Both the position numbers and the translations under genes were made by a program. Shown here one piece after another: positions 29,015-38,952 of a DNA stretch of 64,000 bases. Source of the DNA: Rhodoferax sp. (GTDB taxonomy: Bacteria > Pseudomonadota > Gammaproteobacteria > Burkholderiales > Burkholderiaceae_C); the NCBI RefSeq assembly GCF_023700745.1, contig NZ_JAMPYG010000001.1, positions 186,001 through 250,000 of the forward strand, written 5' to 3'. The notes below the pieces were generated by a model. The model made no database searches, was not told the origin of the DNA, and saw nothing but the letters and a program-made list of their open reading frames with translations. Numbering within the stretch: the stretch's first letter is position 1; every line of letters starts with the position of its first letter.

Positions 29015-30193
29015 TCAGTGGTTCAAGTCGAGCGTGATTTCGGTAAAGCTGGGTTCGTCGTCAGGATCGTCAACAGGCACCTGGGCGTTGGCTTTTGAGC
29101 TAAAGTCGTTTTGCAGGCGCCACATCAGGTTGGTGGGCGAATCGGCAAAGGCCAGGCCTTCTTTGCGATCGACAACGTCGGTCGTGATCAGACGGGCGAT
29201 GTCTTCCTCGAAAGTCTGACTGCCCTCGGCCATGGACTTCGCCATGGCCTCCTGAATGCCTGAAAAATCGCCTTTTTCAATCAACTCGGCCACCAATTTG
29301 GTGTTGAGCATGATTTCGACCGCGGCGCTGCGGGTACCGGCGATGTTCCGCAGCAAGCGTTGCGAAATGATGGCCTTCATGGCGGCGGCCAGGTCACCCA
29401 GCATGGTCATGCGTACCTCGGCCGGGTAAAAGCTCAGGATGCGGTTGAGTGCCTGGTAACTGTTGTTGGCATGCATGGTGGCCAGGCACAAATGCCCGGT
29501 TTGGGCATAGGCAATGGCGGCGGTCATGGTTTCACGGTCGCGCACTTCGCCAATCAGGATCACATCAGGGGCCTGGCGAAGGGCATTTTTGAGGGCGATG
29601 TCGGTGCTGTGGGTGTCGGGTCCGACCTCGCGCTGGTTGATGATGGAGCGCTTGTTTCTGAACAGGAACTCAATCGGGTCTTCGATTGTGAGGATATGCC
29701 CCGTCATGTTGACATTGCGGTGGTCGATCATGGCGGCCAGTGTGGTGCTTTTGCCTGCGCCAGTGGCACCCACCATCAGGATCAGGCCACGTTTCTGCAA
29801 CATCAACTCGGCCAGCGCAGACGGCAAGCCAAGGGTGCCCAGTGGCGGGATGTCATTGTTGATGTGCCGGATCACCACCGCCACGCTGCTGCGCTGCACC
29901 ATGGCACTGATGCGAAAACGTCCGATACCGGGCAGTGACAAGGCCATGTTGAGTTCATGGCTCTTTTGCAGTTCCTGGATGCGCTCGGGTGGCAATACTT
30001 CGGCAAGAAGGGTCAGCGGGGCATCGGGCGGCAGAATCTGGCTATTGATGGGAATGCACTCACCATTGATGCGTATCGTGGCAGGTGCATTGGCTGACAG
30101 ATAAATGTCGGAAGCGCGCTTTTCAGGCATCAAGCGCAGGATGCGCACCATGGTGCCCATGGGCGCGCTGCTTTCATTGCTGGTCATTGCCAT
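29015..30193 (-). CDS. Type IV pilus retraction ATPase, PilU/PilT family
   Basis: A 392-residue secretion-type ATPase. The Walker A motif is GATGAGKST at about 142-150, with the Asp box [10 protein letters not shown], Walker [12 protein letters not shown] and a His box around ATMHANNSY. The C-terminal tail ([13 protein letters not shown]) resembles PilU more than PilT. Such proteins disassemble type IV pili at the inner membrane base. It is embedded between dapD and dapE, eight bases before the latter. No other pilus gene is present. Confidence 0.88.
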   Translation of the reverse strand: MAMTSNESSAPMGTMVRILRLMPEKRASDIYLSANAPATIRINGECIPINSQILPPDAPLTLLAEVLPPERIQELQKSHELNMALSLPGIGRFRISAMVQRSSVAVVIRHINNDIPPLGTLGLPSALAELMLQKRGLILMVGATGAGKSTTLAAMIDHRNVNMTGHILTIEDPIEFLFRNKRSIINQREVGPDTHSTDIALKNALRQAPDVILIGEVRDRETMTAAIAYAQTGHLCLATMHANNSYQALNRILSFYPAEVRMTMLGDLAAAMKAIISQRLLRNIAGTRSAAVEIMLNTKLVAELIEKGDFSGIQEAMAKSMAEGSQTFEEDIARLITTDVVDRKEGLAFADSPTNLMWRLQNDFSSKANAQVPVDDPDDEPSFTEITLDLNH

Positions 30194-30209
30194 CGGATAC
30201 CACTCAGGG

Positions 30210-31034
30210 TTAGTCGCGCAACAGGTCGTTCAAACTGGTTTTGGCACGGGTTTGTGCGTCCACATGTTTGACGATGATGGCGGCATACAGGCTGTATTTG
30301 CCACTCTCCTTGGGCAGGTTGCCGCTGATGACGACCGAGCCGGCCGGAATGCGGCCATAGCTCACGGTGTCCGTTGCCCGGTCGTAGATGGGTGTGCTCT
30401 GGCCGATGTAGACGCCCATGGAAATCACCGAGTTTTCCTCGACGATGACGCCTTCGACAATCTCGGAGCGGGCACCAATGAAGCAGTTGTCCTCGATGAT
30501 GGTGGGGTTGGCCTGCATCGGCTCCAGCACGCCACCGATGCCGACACCGCCACTCAGGTGCACGTTTTTGCCAATCTGGGCGCACGAGCCCACGGCGGCC
30601 CAGGTGTCGACCATGGTGCCTTCATCCACATAGGCACCGATGTTGACAAAGGAGGGCATCAGGATCACGCCTTTGGCCAGATAGCTGCCGCGGCGCGCCA
30701 CGGCGGGCGGCACGATGCGCACTCCGGTGGCTTGCAGACCGGTGGCGTCCATGTGGGAAAACTTGGTCGGCACCTTGTCGTAAAAAGCCAGGTCGCCGGA
30801 CTTCATGAGAACGTTGTCGTTGAGACGAAAGCTCAGCAGCACGGCTTTTTTGATCCACTGGTGAGTGGTCCACTGGCCCACGCCATCGCGCGTGGCCACG
30901 CGCAGCGCACCGGTATTGAGTCCTTGAATCACGTGTTCGACCGCATCGGTCAGCTCTTTGGGGGCCGAGGCCACTGAAATGTTGGCACGGTCTTCCCAGG
31001 CGGCGTTGAGGATGTTTTGCAATTGTTGGGTCAT
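30210..31034 (-). CDS. dapD: 2,3,4,5-tetrahydropyridine-2,6-dicarboxylate N-succinyltransferase
   Basis: Succinylates tetrahydrodipicolinate in the lysine pathway. The 274-residue protein begins [20 protein letters not shown] and has the left-handed beta helix (hexapeptide repeats such as [20 protein letters not shown] and [16 protein letters not shown]), then EVIVEE-like turns and the [11 protein letters not shown] region. The start at 31034 matches the family; the longer frame is rejected. It lies between dapC and the pilU-like gene. Confidence 0.95.
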   Translation of the reverse strand: MTQQLQNILNAAWEDRANISVASAPKELTDAVEHVIQGLNTGALRVATRDGVGQWTTHQWIKKAVLLSFRLNDNVLMKSGDLAFYDKVPTKFSHMDATGLQATGVRIVPPAVARRGSYLAKGVILMPSFVNIGAYVDEGTMVDTWAAVGSCAQIGKNVHLSGGVGIGGVLEPMQANPTIIEDNCFIGARSEIVEGVIVEENSVISMGVYIGQSTPIYDRATDTVSYGRIPAGSVVISGNLPKESGKYSLYAAIIVKHVDAQTRAKTSLNDLLRD

Positions 31035-31063
31035 GGCAGCAGATTGGTTGGATGAAACAGGAA

Positions 31064-32284
31064 TTAAGAATGGTGGGCGCGGACAAACTCGACGATGCGT
31101 TGGGCCGCTTCCAGGCACTCGGCGGTGTCAGCCACCAGTGCCATGCGAATGCGCCCGGCACCGGGGTTATGGCCATGCGCTTCGCGCGCCAAAAATGAAC
31201 CGGGCAACACGGTCACATTGTAAAGAGCGTACAGTTCGCGGGCGAAAGCCGTGTCATCCCCGGCCACATCCGCCCACAAATAGAAGCCCGCGTCAGGCAA
31301 GGCCACGTTCATGACCTGCGCCAGCAGGGGCGTCACCTGGGCAAACTTGGTCCGGTACAGGGCGCGGTTATCCACCACGTGTGCCTCGTCATGCCAGGCA
31401 GCGATGCTGGCGGCCTGCACCACCGGACTCATGGCACAGCCGTGGTAGGTGCGGTAAAGCAGATATTGCTTGATGAGGGCCGCGTCACCAGCAACAAAAC
31501 CACTGCGCATGCCCGGCACGTTGCTGCGTTTGGACAGGCTGGTCAGGATGATGAGGTTTTTGAAGTCGCTGCGGCCCAGTTTGGCTGCTGCTTCCAGGCC
31601 CCCCAGGGGTGGCTCGTCGCGGAAATAAATTTCGCTGTAACACTCGTCTGAGGCAATCACAAAGCCAAAGCGGTCGCTCAAGACGAACAACTTCTTCCAC
31701 TCCGACAAAGGCATCACTGCGCCGGTTGGGTTGCCGGGCGAGCAGACAAAAAGCTGCTGCGTGCGCGCCCAGACCGCCTCCGGGACGCTGTCCCAGTCAG
31801 GGGCAAAGTTGCGTGCCGGATCACTGGCCACATAGTAGGCATCAGCGCCGGCCAGCAAGGCTGCGCCTTCGTAAATCTGGTAGAACGGGTTGGGGCAGAC
31901 CACCAGCGGTTTTTCACTCAGGCTGGTTGCCGTGCCCGGGTTGATGATGGTTTGTGTGAGTGAAAACAGCGCTTCGCGCGAGCCGTTCACTGGCAGTATC
32001 TGCAAGGCCGGGCTCAGACTCAGGCCGTAGCGTTTCTGGAGCCACGCCGCAAAAGCCTCCCGCAGTTTCGGTTCTCCTGCCGTGGCGGGATAACTGGCCA
32101 GACCACTGGGCGTACCGGTGATCGACGCCATCATGGCTTGCTGGATGAATGCTGGCGGGGCGTGTTTGGGTTCACCAATGCCCAGGCTGATGGGGCGATA
32201 GGCCGGGTTGGGTGTGACGCCGGCAAAAAGCTGGCGCAGGCGTTCAAACGGGTAAGGCTGTAAAAGGGAGAGCAATGGATTCAT
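31064..32284 (-). CDS. dapC: Succinyldiaminopimelate transaminase
   Basis: A PLP-dependent class I/II aminotransferase of 406 residues. Visible motifs are [13 protein letters not shown] at the N terminus, [33 protein letters not shown] and the PLP lysine region [17 protein letters not shown]. The family match and first position in dapC-dapD-x-dapE make the DapC assignment sound; sequence alone would leave some room for another specificity. Confidence 0.9.
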   Translation of the reverse strand: MNPLLSLLQPYPFERLRQLFAGVTPNPAYRPISLGIGEPKHAPPAFIQQAMMASITGTPSGLASYPATAGEPKLREAFAAWLQKRYGLSLSPALQILPVNGSREALFSLTQTIINPGTATSLSEKPLVVCPNPFYQIYEGAALLAGADAYYVASDPARNFAPDWDSVPEAVWARTQQLFVCSPGNPTGAVMPLSEWKKLFVLSDRFGFVIASDECYSEIYFRDEPPLGGLEAAAKLGRSDFKNLIILTSLSKRSNVPGMRSGFVAGDAALIKQYLLYRTYHGCAMSPVVQAASIAAWHDEAHVVDNRALYRTKFAQVTPLLAQVMNVALPDAGFYLWADVAGDDTAFARELYALYNVTVLPGSFLAREAHGHNPGAGRIRMALVADTAECLEAAQRIVEFVRAHHS

Positions 32285-32317
32285 GGGGCGGGATTATCCC
32301 TTGTCGGGAACCTTTTT

Positions 32318-32415
32318 ATAGGAGACCCGCCTTGGGCCGATGGGATTCATTCAATCGCGGCGAGGGCACCGCTCCCGCAGGGCGATATCTTCTGGGAGGA
32401 CCGCCCCCGGGCCGA
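32318..32415. repeat. REP-like units, locus 9
   Basis: Three units: 32318-32340 plus (decayed GGCCCG type), 32355-32378 minus (GCGGCG/CACCGC, one mismatch) and 32392-32415 plus (GGACCG/CGGGCC, loop CCCC). They fill the gap between murI and dapC and look older than the perfect copies elsewhere. Confidence 0.72.
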
Positions 32416-32437
32416 TGGTTTTAGGATTTGGACGCAG

Positions 32438-33283
32438 TCAGATGAGCAAGCACTTCACCGGCACATCAAGACCCAGCCAGCGCCGGGCTGCGATGTGCAG
32501 CGTGGCTGGGTCGCCGGTTGAGAGCAGCAGGCATTGGCCCGGGGCGCAATGGCTGGACAAACTGGGCAGCATGCGGCGGGTCTGACGAGCCACGGGTTCG
32601 CCGTTGTCCACCAGACGCACGTTGGGCCCGACCAGGGCTTGTAAATAAGTGCTGGCAAAGGGGTAATGGGTGCAGCCCAGGACCAGTGTGTCAATGTCAC
32701 CCGCCATGGCGCCAAACTGACCCATGGCTCTGGTGTATTGGCCGCACAGCCCGATGATTTTGCCCGTATCGTGGCGTTCGATCGCGTCGGCCAGACCATC
32801 GCAGGGCTGGCAGACGAATTGCGCCTGATCTGCCAGACTGGCCAGCAAGGTCTTGAACTTCTGGCTGTTCAAGGTGCCACGCGTGGCCATGACGCCGATG
32901 TGTCGGGTCTGGCTCAGGACGATGGCAGGCTTAAGAGCTGGCTCGACGCCGATGATGGATAAATCGGGGTGTTCCTGGCGCAGCAGGTGGATGGCCGCCG
33001 CAGTAGCGGTGTTGCAGGCAATGACCAGGGCTTTGATGGCCAGGTGTTGCTGCGTGAGCAAATGGCGGGTGATGACGCGGGACCGCTCAAGCACAAAACC
33101 TTCATCGCGCTCACCATAGGGCGCAAAGCCGCTGTCGGCCACATAGACGAAGTCTTCATGTGGCAACTCGGCACGCAGGGCCTTGAGGATACTCATCCCC
33201 CCAACGCCGCTGTCAAACACCCCGATGGGATGTTTGACCAGAGCCGCTTCAGGCCGCAGAAACCGAGATGCCTTTGAATTCAC
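32438..33283 (-). CDS. murI: Glutamate racemase
   Basis: Supplies D-glutamate for peptidoglycan. The 281-residue protein has IGVFDSGVGGMSIL, the first catalytic cysteine in VIACNTATAAA and the second in VLGCTHYPF. The only acceptable start is GTG at 33283, which lies 35 bases inside the end of the fumarase gene; the next in-frame GTG would remove the active-site Asp loop. Coupling to the fumarase gene is likely. Confidence 0.93.
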   Translation of the reverse strand: MNSKASRFLRPEAALVKHPIGVFDSGVGGMSILKALRAELPHEDFVYVADSGFAPYGERDEGFVLERSRVITRHLLTQQHLAIKALVIACNTATAAAIHLLRQEHPDLSIIGVEPALKPAIVLSQTRHIGVMATRGTLNSQKFKTLLASLADQAQFVCQPCDGLADAIERHDTGKIIGLCGQYTRAMGQFGAMAGDIDTLVLGCTHYPFASTYLQALVGPNVRLVDNGEPVARQTRRMLPSLSSHCAPGQCLLLSTGDPATLHIAARRWLGLDVPVKCLLI

Positions 33284-34799
33284 CGGTGGCGATGCGTTTT
33301 TGCCACTCTTGGGGGCCGGTAATGTGGGCGCTGGTGCCGCCCGCGTCCACCGCCACCGTCACGGGCATGTCGACCACGTCAAATTCGTAGATGGCTTCCA
33401 TGCCGAGGTCGGCAAAGCCGACCACCTTGGCGGTCTTGATGGCCTTGGACACCAGGTAGGCCGCACCGCCCACCGCCATGAGGTAGGCGCTTTGATGTTT
33501 TTTGATAGCCTCAATGGCCACCGGACCGCGCTCGGCCTTGCCAATCATGGCGATCAGGCCGGTCTGCGCCAGCATCATCTCGGTGAAGCCGTCCATGCGG
33601 GTGGCCGTGGTGGGACCGGCCGGGCCCACGGCTTCGTCGCCAATGGGATCGACCGGACCGACGTAGTAAATCACGCGGTTGGTGAAGTCCACCGGCAGCG
33701 GTTCACCCTTGGCCAGCATGTCCTTGATGCGTTTGTGGGCGGCATCGCGGCCGGTGAGCATCTTGCCATTGAGCAGCAGGGTGTCACCGGGCTTCCAACT
33801 GGCGACTTCTTCCTTGCTCAAGGTGTTCAGGTCAACTTTTTTGCTTTTGACGTAGTCGGGAGCCCAGTCCACGTCGGGCCAGGTGTCCAACGACGGGGGT
33901 GTCAGGTAGACCGGGCCGCTGCCATCCATCACAAAATGGGCGTGCCGGGTGGCGGCGCAGTTGGGAATCATGGCGATGGGCTTGCTGGCGGCGTGGGTCG
34001 GGTACATCTTGATCTTGACATCCAGCACGGTGGTCAGGCCGCCCAGGCCTTGCGCCCCAATGCCCAGGGCGTTGACCTTGTCGAACAACTCTAGGCGAAG
34101 CTTTTCAACTTTGGAGAGCTCCGCGCCGCTGGCTGCCTTGGCCTGCAGTTCGTACATGTCAAGGTCGTCCATCAGGCTTTCCTTGGCCATCAGCACGGCT
34201 TTTTCGGCGGTGCCGCCAATCCCGATGCCCAGCATGCCGGGCGGGCACCAGCCCGCGCCCATCGTCGGCACGGTCTTGAGCACCCAGTCCACCACCGAGT
34301 CGCCGGGGTTGAGCATGTACATCTTGCTCTTGTTCTCGGAGCCGCCGCCCTTGGCCGCCACCGTGACCTCCAGTTGGTTGCCGGGAACGATCTCGGAGAA
34401 GATCACGGCGGGGGTGTTGTCTTTGGTGTTTTTGCGCAAAAACTCGGGGTCTGCCACGACGCTGGCACGCAAGGTGTTGGCGGGATCGTTGTAGGCGCGG
34501 CGCACGCCTTCGTTGATGGCGTCGTCCAGGCTGCCGGTGAAACCTTCCCAGCGCACATCCATGCCGACTTTGAGGAACACGTTGACGATGCCGGTGTCCT
34601 GGCAAATCGGGCGGTGACCGGTAGCGCTCATCTTGCTGTTGGTGAGAATCTGGGCAATCGCATCCTTGGCGGCCGGGCTTTGCTCGCGCTCGTAAGCGCG
34701 TGCCAGGTGGGCAATGTAGTCGGCCGGGTGGTAGTAGCTGATGTACTGCAGGGCGGCGGCAACGGATTCAATCAGGTCGTTCTGGCGGATGGTGCTCAT
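33249..34799 (-). CDS. Fumarate hydratase, class I (iron-sulfur)
   Basis: Interconverts fumarate and malate in the TCA cycle using an oxygen-sensitive 4Fe-4S cluster. The 516-residue single-chain enzyme has the cluster cysteines in RPICQDTGIVNVF, GAGWCPPGMLG and IPNCAATRHAHF, and the C-terminal swivelling domain with GPAGPTTATRMDGF. The start at 34799 (MSTIRQND) has GAGGACA upstream; eleven extra upstream residues are rejected. Both the fumA/B and ttdAB-like fused families share these motifs, but the length fits fumarase. Confidence 0.92.
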   Translation of the reverse strand: MSTIRQNDLIESVAAALQYISYYHPADYIAHLARAYEREQSPAAKDAIAQILTNSKMSATGHRPICQDTGIVNVFLKVGMDVRWEGFTGSLDDAINEGVRRAYNDPANTLRASVVADPEFLRKNTKDNTPAVIFSEIVPGNQLEVTVAAKGGGSENKSKMYMLNPGDSVVDWVLKTVPTMGAGWCPPGMLGIGIGGTAEKAVLMAKESLMDDLDMYELQAKAASGAELSKVEKLRLELFDKVNALGIGAQGLGGLTTVLDVKIKMYPTHAASKPIAMIPNCAATRHAHFVMDGSGPVYLTPPSLDTWPDVDWAPDYVKSKKVDLNTLSKEEVASWKPGDTLLLNGKMLTGRDAAHKRIKDMLAKGEPLPVDFTNRVIYYVGPVDPIGDEAVGPAGPTTATRMDGFTEMMLAQTGLIAMIGKAERGPVAIEAIKKHQSAYLMAVGGAAYLVSKAIKTAKVVGFADLGMEAIYEFDVVDMPVTVAVDAGGTSAHITGPQEWQKRIATGEFKGISVSAA

Positions 34800-34857
34800 G
34801 GTTGTGTCCTCAAAAAAGGCAAGTTTAACCATCCGGCCCCGACGCCAGACTGACGAC

Positions 34858-35778
34858 TCAGCCGACGGACGATTTTTGCGCCTGCACCATCTTCATGGCC
34901 GATCCCACCAGGGCCGCGACTTCGGTCATGTTGCTGGGCACGATCAGCGTGGTGGTGGCGTCTGCGGCCACCTTGCTGTAGGCATCCACGGCTTTTTCGG
35001 CCACCTTGAGCTGCACCGCCTGCTCACCGCCGGGCTGGCGGATGGCGGCAGCCACGCGCTCGATGGCCTGGGCGTTGGCTTCGGCCACCGCCAGAATGGA
35101 GGCAGCTTGGCCCTGAGCGTTGTTGATGATGGCCTGTTTTTCACCCTCGGAGCGGGCAATGAAGGCTTCCCGCTCACCGGTGGCAATGTTGATCTGTTCC
35201 TGGCGACGGCCTTCAGAGGCGGCAATCAGGGCACGTTTTTCGCGCTCGGCAGTGATCTGCTGCTGCATGGCGTGCAGGATTTCCTTCGGTGGCGTCAGGT
35301 CCTTGATTTCGTAGCGCAACACTTTCACGCCCCAGTTCAGCGCGGCTTCGTCAATGGCCTGCACCACCTGGGCGTTGATGATGTCGCGCTCCTCGAAGGT
35401 CTTGTCGAGTTCAAGCTTGCCGATCACCGAACGCAATGAGGTTTGCGCCAATTGCGAAATCGCCATGATGTAGTTGCTGGAGCCGTAGCTGGCGCGCATG
35501 GCGTCGGTCACCTGGAAATACAGAATGCCATCAACCTGCAACTGGGTGTTGTCGCGCGTGATGCAGACTTGGCTCGGGATGTCCAGCGGGACCTCCTTGA
35601 GCAGGTGCTTGTAGGCCACCTTGTCAACGAACGGGATCAAGAAATTGAGGCCAGGCATCAGGGTGCCGGTGTATTTACCCAAGCGCTCAACGACCCAGGC
35701 GTGTTGCTGGGGAACAACCTTGATCGATTGCGTGACGAAGATGACCGCGATGACAAAAAAGATGACTGCGACTTCCAT
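34858..35778 (-). CDS. SPFH/Band 7 stomatin-like protein (QmcA type)
   Basis: A 306-residue membrane-anchored protein. One N-terminal helix (VAVIFFVIAVIFVTQSI) is followed by the SPFH domain (VPQQHAWVVERLGKYTGTL to about 190) and an Ala/Glu/Gln-rich coiled coil. These proteins form oligomers in the inner membrane and are often paired with NfeD-type proteins, as here. The start at 35778 has GGAG upstream. The partner nfeD gene lies upstream on the same strand, with a large hairpin between them. Confidence 0.9.
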   Translation of the reverse strand: MEVAVIFFVIAVIFVTQSIKVVPQQHAWVVERLGKYTGTLMPGLNFLIPFVDKVAYKHLLKEVPLDIPSQVCITRDNTQLQVDGILYFQVTDAMRASYGSSNYIMAISQLAQTSLRSVIGKLELDKTFEERDIINAQVVQAIDEAALNWGVKVLRYEIKDLTPPKEILHAMQQQITAEREKRALIAASEGRRQEQINIATGEREAFIARSEGEKQAIINNAQGQAASILAVAEANAQAIERVAAAIRQPGGEQAVQLKVAEKAVDAYSKVAADATTTLIVPSNMTEVAALVGSAMKMVQAQKSSVG

Positions 35779-35820
35779 TGATGACTCCAAAAAACTAGCT
35801 AGACGATGATCCCGTCACGA

Positions 35821-35877
35821 CGAACGAAGTGAAACAGTCCATGCAGCTGGAAGTCATGGACTGTTTCACTTCGTTCG
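35821..35877. repeat. Long perfect inverted repeat between nfeD and the stomatin gene
   Basis: Two 23-base arms, 35821-35843 and 35855-35877, are exact reverse complements around an 11-base loop. The arm core GAACGAAGTGAAACAGTCC resembles the widespread CATTGCGA..GAAGCAATCC type of dispersed intergenic repeat known from many bacteria. On the plus strand a T run follows (about 35887-35894). It could end or stabilise the nfeD transcript, or be a small mobile hairpin. Confidence 0.7.
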
Positions 35878-35905
35878 CAACGACAGCCTTTTTTTCACTT
35901 TAAAT

Positions 35906-36331
35906 TCACAATTTTTCGACCACCAGGCGACTGCCGATCACCTCGACAATGCGGTACGGACCGGGGCCTGATGCCGCACCGGGGCGCAGGGAAACGCTCC
36001 AGGTGGCGCCGCGGTACCTGGCGGAGCTGGTGCCATCCTCGTTCCAGGCATCGATATGCAGGGTTTCGCCGATGTCCAGATTGACATCGCGGTTGGCGCC
36101 AGCCGGCAGGGCGGGTGGTTGGTGCTTCTTGAAGCTGCGCCAGGCCACCACACAGCCACCACCAAGCACTGCAGCCACCACCAGTTGCACCGTCACCGAC
36201 GCCCCCAGGTGGGCGGCGATGGCGGCACCCGCCACACCCAGCGACAGCATCAGCAGGTAAAAGGTGCCGGTCAGCAGTTCAAGCGCAATCAGTCCCCCTG
36301 CCAGTAGCCACCAGATGGTCGATTCAGTCAT
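35906..36331 (-). CDS. NfeD family protein
   Basis: A 141-residue protein with two or three N-terminal membrane helices (STIWWLLAGGLIALELL, TFYLLMLSLGVAGAAIAAHL and VQLVVAAVLGGGCVVAW), then an OB-fold domain (about 75-141: NLDIGETLHIDAWNEDG to VEVIGSRLVVEK). NfeD proteins partner SPFH proteins in membrane microdomains. The start at 36331 is preferred because GGAAG stands upstream; an ATG four codons earlier is also in frame. It is divergent from the decarboxylase gene. Confidence 0.85.
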   Translation of the reverse strand: MTESTIWWLLAGGLIALELLTGTFYLLMLSLGVAGAAIAAHLGASVTVQLVVAAVLGGGCVVAWRSFKKHQPPALPAGANRDVNLDIGETLHIDAWNEDGTSSARYRGATWSVSLRPGAASGPGPYRIVEVIGSRLVVEKL

Positions 36332-36460
36332 GCTTGCTTCCATTTGTGATTTGTCCTGCCGCATTCTGCGGTAAAAGTGCGTGTTCGCAACAGTGCTGTC
36401 TTGATAAGTCCTTACACTTCGCGCCAATTTACTTTTTTACGTGTGTCGCTGGAGCCTGCC

Positions 36461-38749
36461 ATGAAATTCCGCTTTCCGATTGTCATCATTGACGAGGACT
36501 ACCGTTCCGAGAACATCTCCGGGCTGGGCATTCGCGCGCTGGCGCAGGCCATTGAGACCGAAGGTTTTGAGGTGCTGGGTGTCACCAGTTATGGTGACCT
36601 GAGCCAGTTTGCCCAGCAACAAAGCCGGGCCAGCACCTTCATTTTGTCGATCGACGACGAGGAATTCACCCCCGGACCGGACCTGGACCCGGCGGTGGTG
36701 AACCTGCGCCACTTCATTGAAGAGGTGCGGCGGCGCAACCTCGATGTGCCGATCTACATCTACGGTGAAACCAAGACCAGTCGCCACCTGCCCAATGACA
36801 TTTTGCGCGAGTTGCACGGCTTCATTCACATGTTCGAGGACACGCCCGAGTTTGTTGCACGCCACATCATCCGCGAAGCCAAAAGTTATCTGGAAGGCGT
36901 GCAACCGCCGTTTTTCAAGGCCTTGCTCGACTATGCCGAAGATGGCTCGTATTCGTGGCATTGCCCGGGTCACTCCGGCGGCGTGGCTTTTCTGAAAAGC
37001 CCGGTAGGCCAGATGTACCACCAGTTTTATGGTGAGAACATGCTGCGCGCCGATGTCTGCAATGCGGTCGAAGAGCTGGGCCAGTTGCTCGACCATGACG
37101 GCGCCATTGGCAAGAGCGAGCGCAATGCGGCGCGCATTTTCAATGCCGACCACTGCTTTTTTGTCACCAACGGCACCAGCACCAGCAACAAGATGGTCTG
37201 GCACCACACGGTGGCGCCGAACGATGTGGTGGTGGTGGACCGCAATTGCCACAAATCCATCCTGCACGCGATCATCATGACCGGCGCGATCCCGGTGTTT
37301 TTGAAGCCCACGCGCAACCACTTCGGCATCATCGGCCCGATCCCGAAAAGCGAGTTCGAGCCCGCCACCATCAAGGCCAAGATCAGGGCCAATCCACTGA
37401 TCAAGGAGCATTTGCCCGCCATTGATGTGAACCAGATCAAGCCGCGCGTGCTGACGCTGACGCAATCGACCTACGACGGCGTGCTGTACAACACCGAAAC
37501 AGTCAAGAACATGCTTGACGGATATGTGGAAAACATCCACTTTGACGAAGCCTGGTTGCCGCACGCGGCATTCCATCCGTTTTACGGTACCTACCACGCC
37601 ATGGGCAAGGACCGGGCACGGCCCAAAAAGGCCATGGTTTATGCGACCCAGTCGATCCACAAACTGCTGGCCGGTATCAGCCAGGCCAGCCATGTGCTGG
37701 TGCAGGATTCGCAAACCGTCAAGCTCGACAAACACCTGTTCAACGAAGCCTACCTGATGCACACCAGCACCAGTCCGCAGTACAGCATCATTGCCAGTTG
37801 CGACGTGGCGGCGGCCATGATGGAACCGCCCGGCGGCACCGCGCTGGTGGAAGAAAGCATTGCCGAGGCACTGGACTTCCGCCGTGCCATGCGCCAAATT
37901 GACGACGACTATGGTTCGGACTGGTGGTTCAAGGTCTGGGGCCCGGACAAGCTGGTGGAGGAGGGCATTGGCCGCGCCGACGACTGGATCATCAAGGGTG
38001 AGTCGCGCACCATCAAGGCCGGCGTGAACTGGCACGGTTTTGGCAAGATGGCCACCGGCTTCAACATGCTCGACCCGATCAAATCCACCGTGGTGACGCC
38101 TGGCATGGACCTGAACGGAAAATTTGCGAAAAGAGGCATACCGGCCAGCATCGTCACCAAGTTCCTGGCCGAGCACGGCGTGGTGGTGGAAAAAACCGGG
38201 CTGTACAGCTTTTTCATCATGTTCACCATCGGTATCACCAAGGGCCGCTGGAACAGCATGTTGACCGCTTTGCAGCAGTTCAAGGATGATTACGCCAAGA
38301 ACCAGGCGATGTGGCGCATCCTGCCCGAGTTTTGCCAGAAGTACCCCCAATATGAGGACATGGGCCTGGCCGACCTGTGCCAGCACATTCACCAGCTCTA
38401 CGCCAAGTACGACATTGCGCGGCTCACCACCGAGATGTACCTGAGCGACCTGACGCCGGCCATGAAGCCCAGCGATGCCTATGCCCACATCGCCTTGCGC
38501 AAAACCGAGCGCGTGGAGATTGACCAGCTCGAAGGCCGCATTACCGTCGGCCTGGTGACGCCTTACCCACCGGGTATTCCGCTGCTGATTCCGGGCGAGG
38601 TGTTCAACCGGAAGATTGTGGATTACCTCAAGTTTTCCCGCGAGTTCAATCGCCAGTGCCCGGGCTTCGAAACCGACATCCACGGTCTGGTGGAAGAGCA
38701 GGGCGCCGACGGCCAGGTGCATTACTATGCGGATTGTGTGAAAACCTGA
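36461..38749 (+). CDS. Arginine/lysine/ornithine decarboxylase
   Basis: A 762-residue PLP-dependent fold-III decarboxylase of a basic amino acid. An N-terminal response-regulator-like wing domain (about 1-130) is followed by the PLP domain, with Lys401 in QSIHKLLAGISQASH as the cofactor lysine, and the HCPGHSGG-type motif WHCPGHSGGVAFL. The length is closest to the biodegradative arginine decarboxylase AdiA, but the substrate cannot be fixed from sequence. GGAG precedes the ATG at 36461. No antiporter gene is adjacent. Confidence 0.9.
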   Translation: MKFRFPIVIIDEDYRSENISGLGIRALAQAIETEGFEVLGVTSYGDLSQFAQQQSRASTFILSIDDEEFTPGPDLDPAVVNLRHFIEEVRRRNLDVPIYIYGETKTSRHLPNDILRELHGFIHMFEDTPEFVARHIIREAKSYLEGVQPPFFKALLDYAEDGSYSWHCPGHSGGVAFLKSPVGQMYHQFYGENMLRADVCNAVEELGQLLDHDGAIGKSERNAARIFNADHCFFVTNGTSTSNKMVWHHTVAPNDVVVVDRNCHKSILHAIIMTGAIPVFLKPTRNHFGIIGPIPKSEFEPATIKAKIRANPLIKEHLPAIDVNQIKPRVLTLTQSTYDGVLYNTETVKNMLDGYVENIHFDEAWLPHAAFHPFYGTYHAMGKDRARPKKAMVYATQSIHKLLAGISQASHVLVQDSQTVKLDKHLFNEAYLMHTSTSPQYSIIASCDVAAAMMEPPGGTALVEESIAEALDFRRAMRQIDDDYGSDWWFKVWGPDKLVEEGIGRADDWIIKGESRTIKAGVNWHGFGKMATGFNMLDPIKSTVVTPGMDLNGKFAKRGIPASIVTKFLAEHGVVVEKTGLYSFFIMFTIGITKGRWNSMLTALQQFKDDYAKNQAMWRILPEFCQKYPQYEDMGLADLCQHIHQLYAKYDIARLTTEMYLSDLTPAMKPSDAYAHIALRKTERVEIDQLEGRITVGLVTPYPPGIPLLIPGEVFNRKIVDYLKFSREFNRQCPGFETDIHGLVEEQGADGQVHYYADCVKT

Positions 38750-38756
38750 GGGGCAT

Positions 38757-38852
38757 TCGCGGCGAGGGCGCCGCTCCCATAGAGTGCATATCCCACAGAG
38801 TGCAGATCTCGCAGGGTGCGGGTATCTTGTAGGAGGCCCGCCCTCGGGCCGA
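38757..38852. repeat. REP-like units, locus 10
   Basis: 38757-38780 minus (GCGGCG/CGCCGC, loop CCCT, head ATGGGA) and 38829-38852 plus (GTAGGA, GGCCCG, CCCT, CGGGCC, GA), with about 48 bases between them. They lie between the decarboxylase stop and the putA control region. Confidence 0.78.
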
Positions 38853-38872
38853 AGGCTGTCCAGGGTCCAATG

Positions 38873-38952
38873 TGCAACCCAAGGGTTATCCCTGATTTTA
38901 ATGGGTTGTACCTTTAATAGAATTGGTGCAACCAATCCTAAAATGAGTTGCA
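38873..38952. promoter_or_regulatory. Candidate PutA operator cluster
   Basis: GTTGCA-like sites, on either strand, occur at 38873-38878 (TGCAAC), 38905-38910 (GTTGTA), 38927-38932 (TGCAAC) and 38947-38952 (GTTGCA). The last three are spaced 20-22 bases apart. The ribbon-helix-helix domain of PutA is known to bind GTTGCA in enterobacteria. The final site ends three bases before the putA ATG, where a ribosome site would be expected. Confidence 0.55.
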
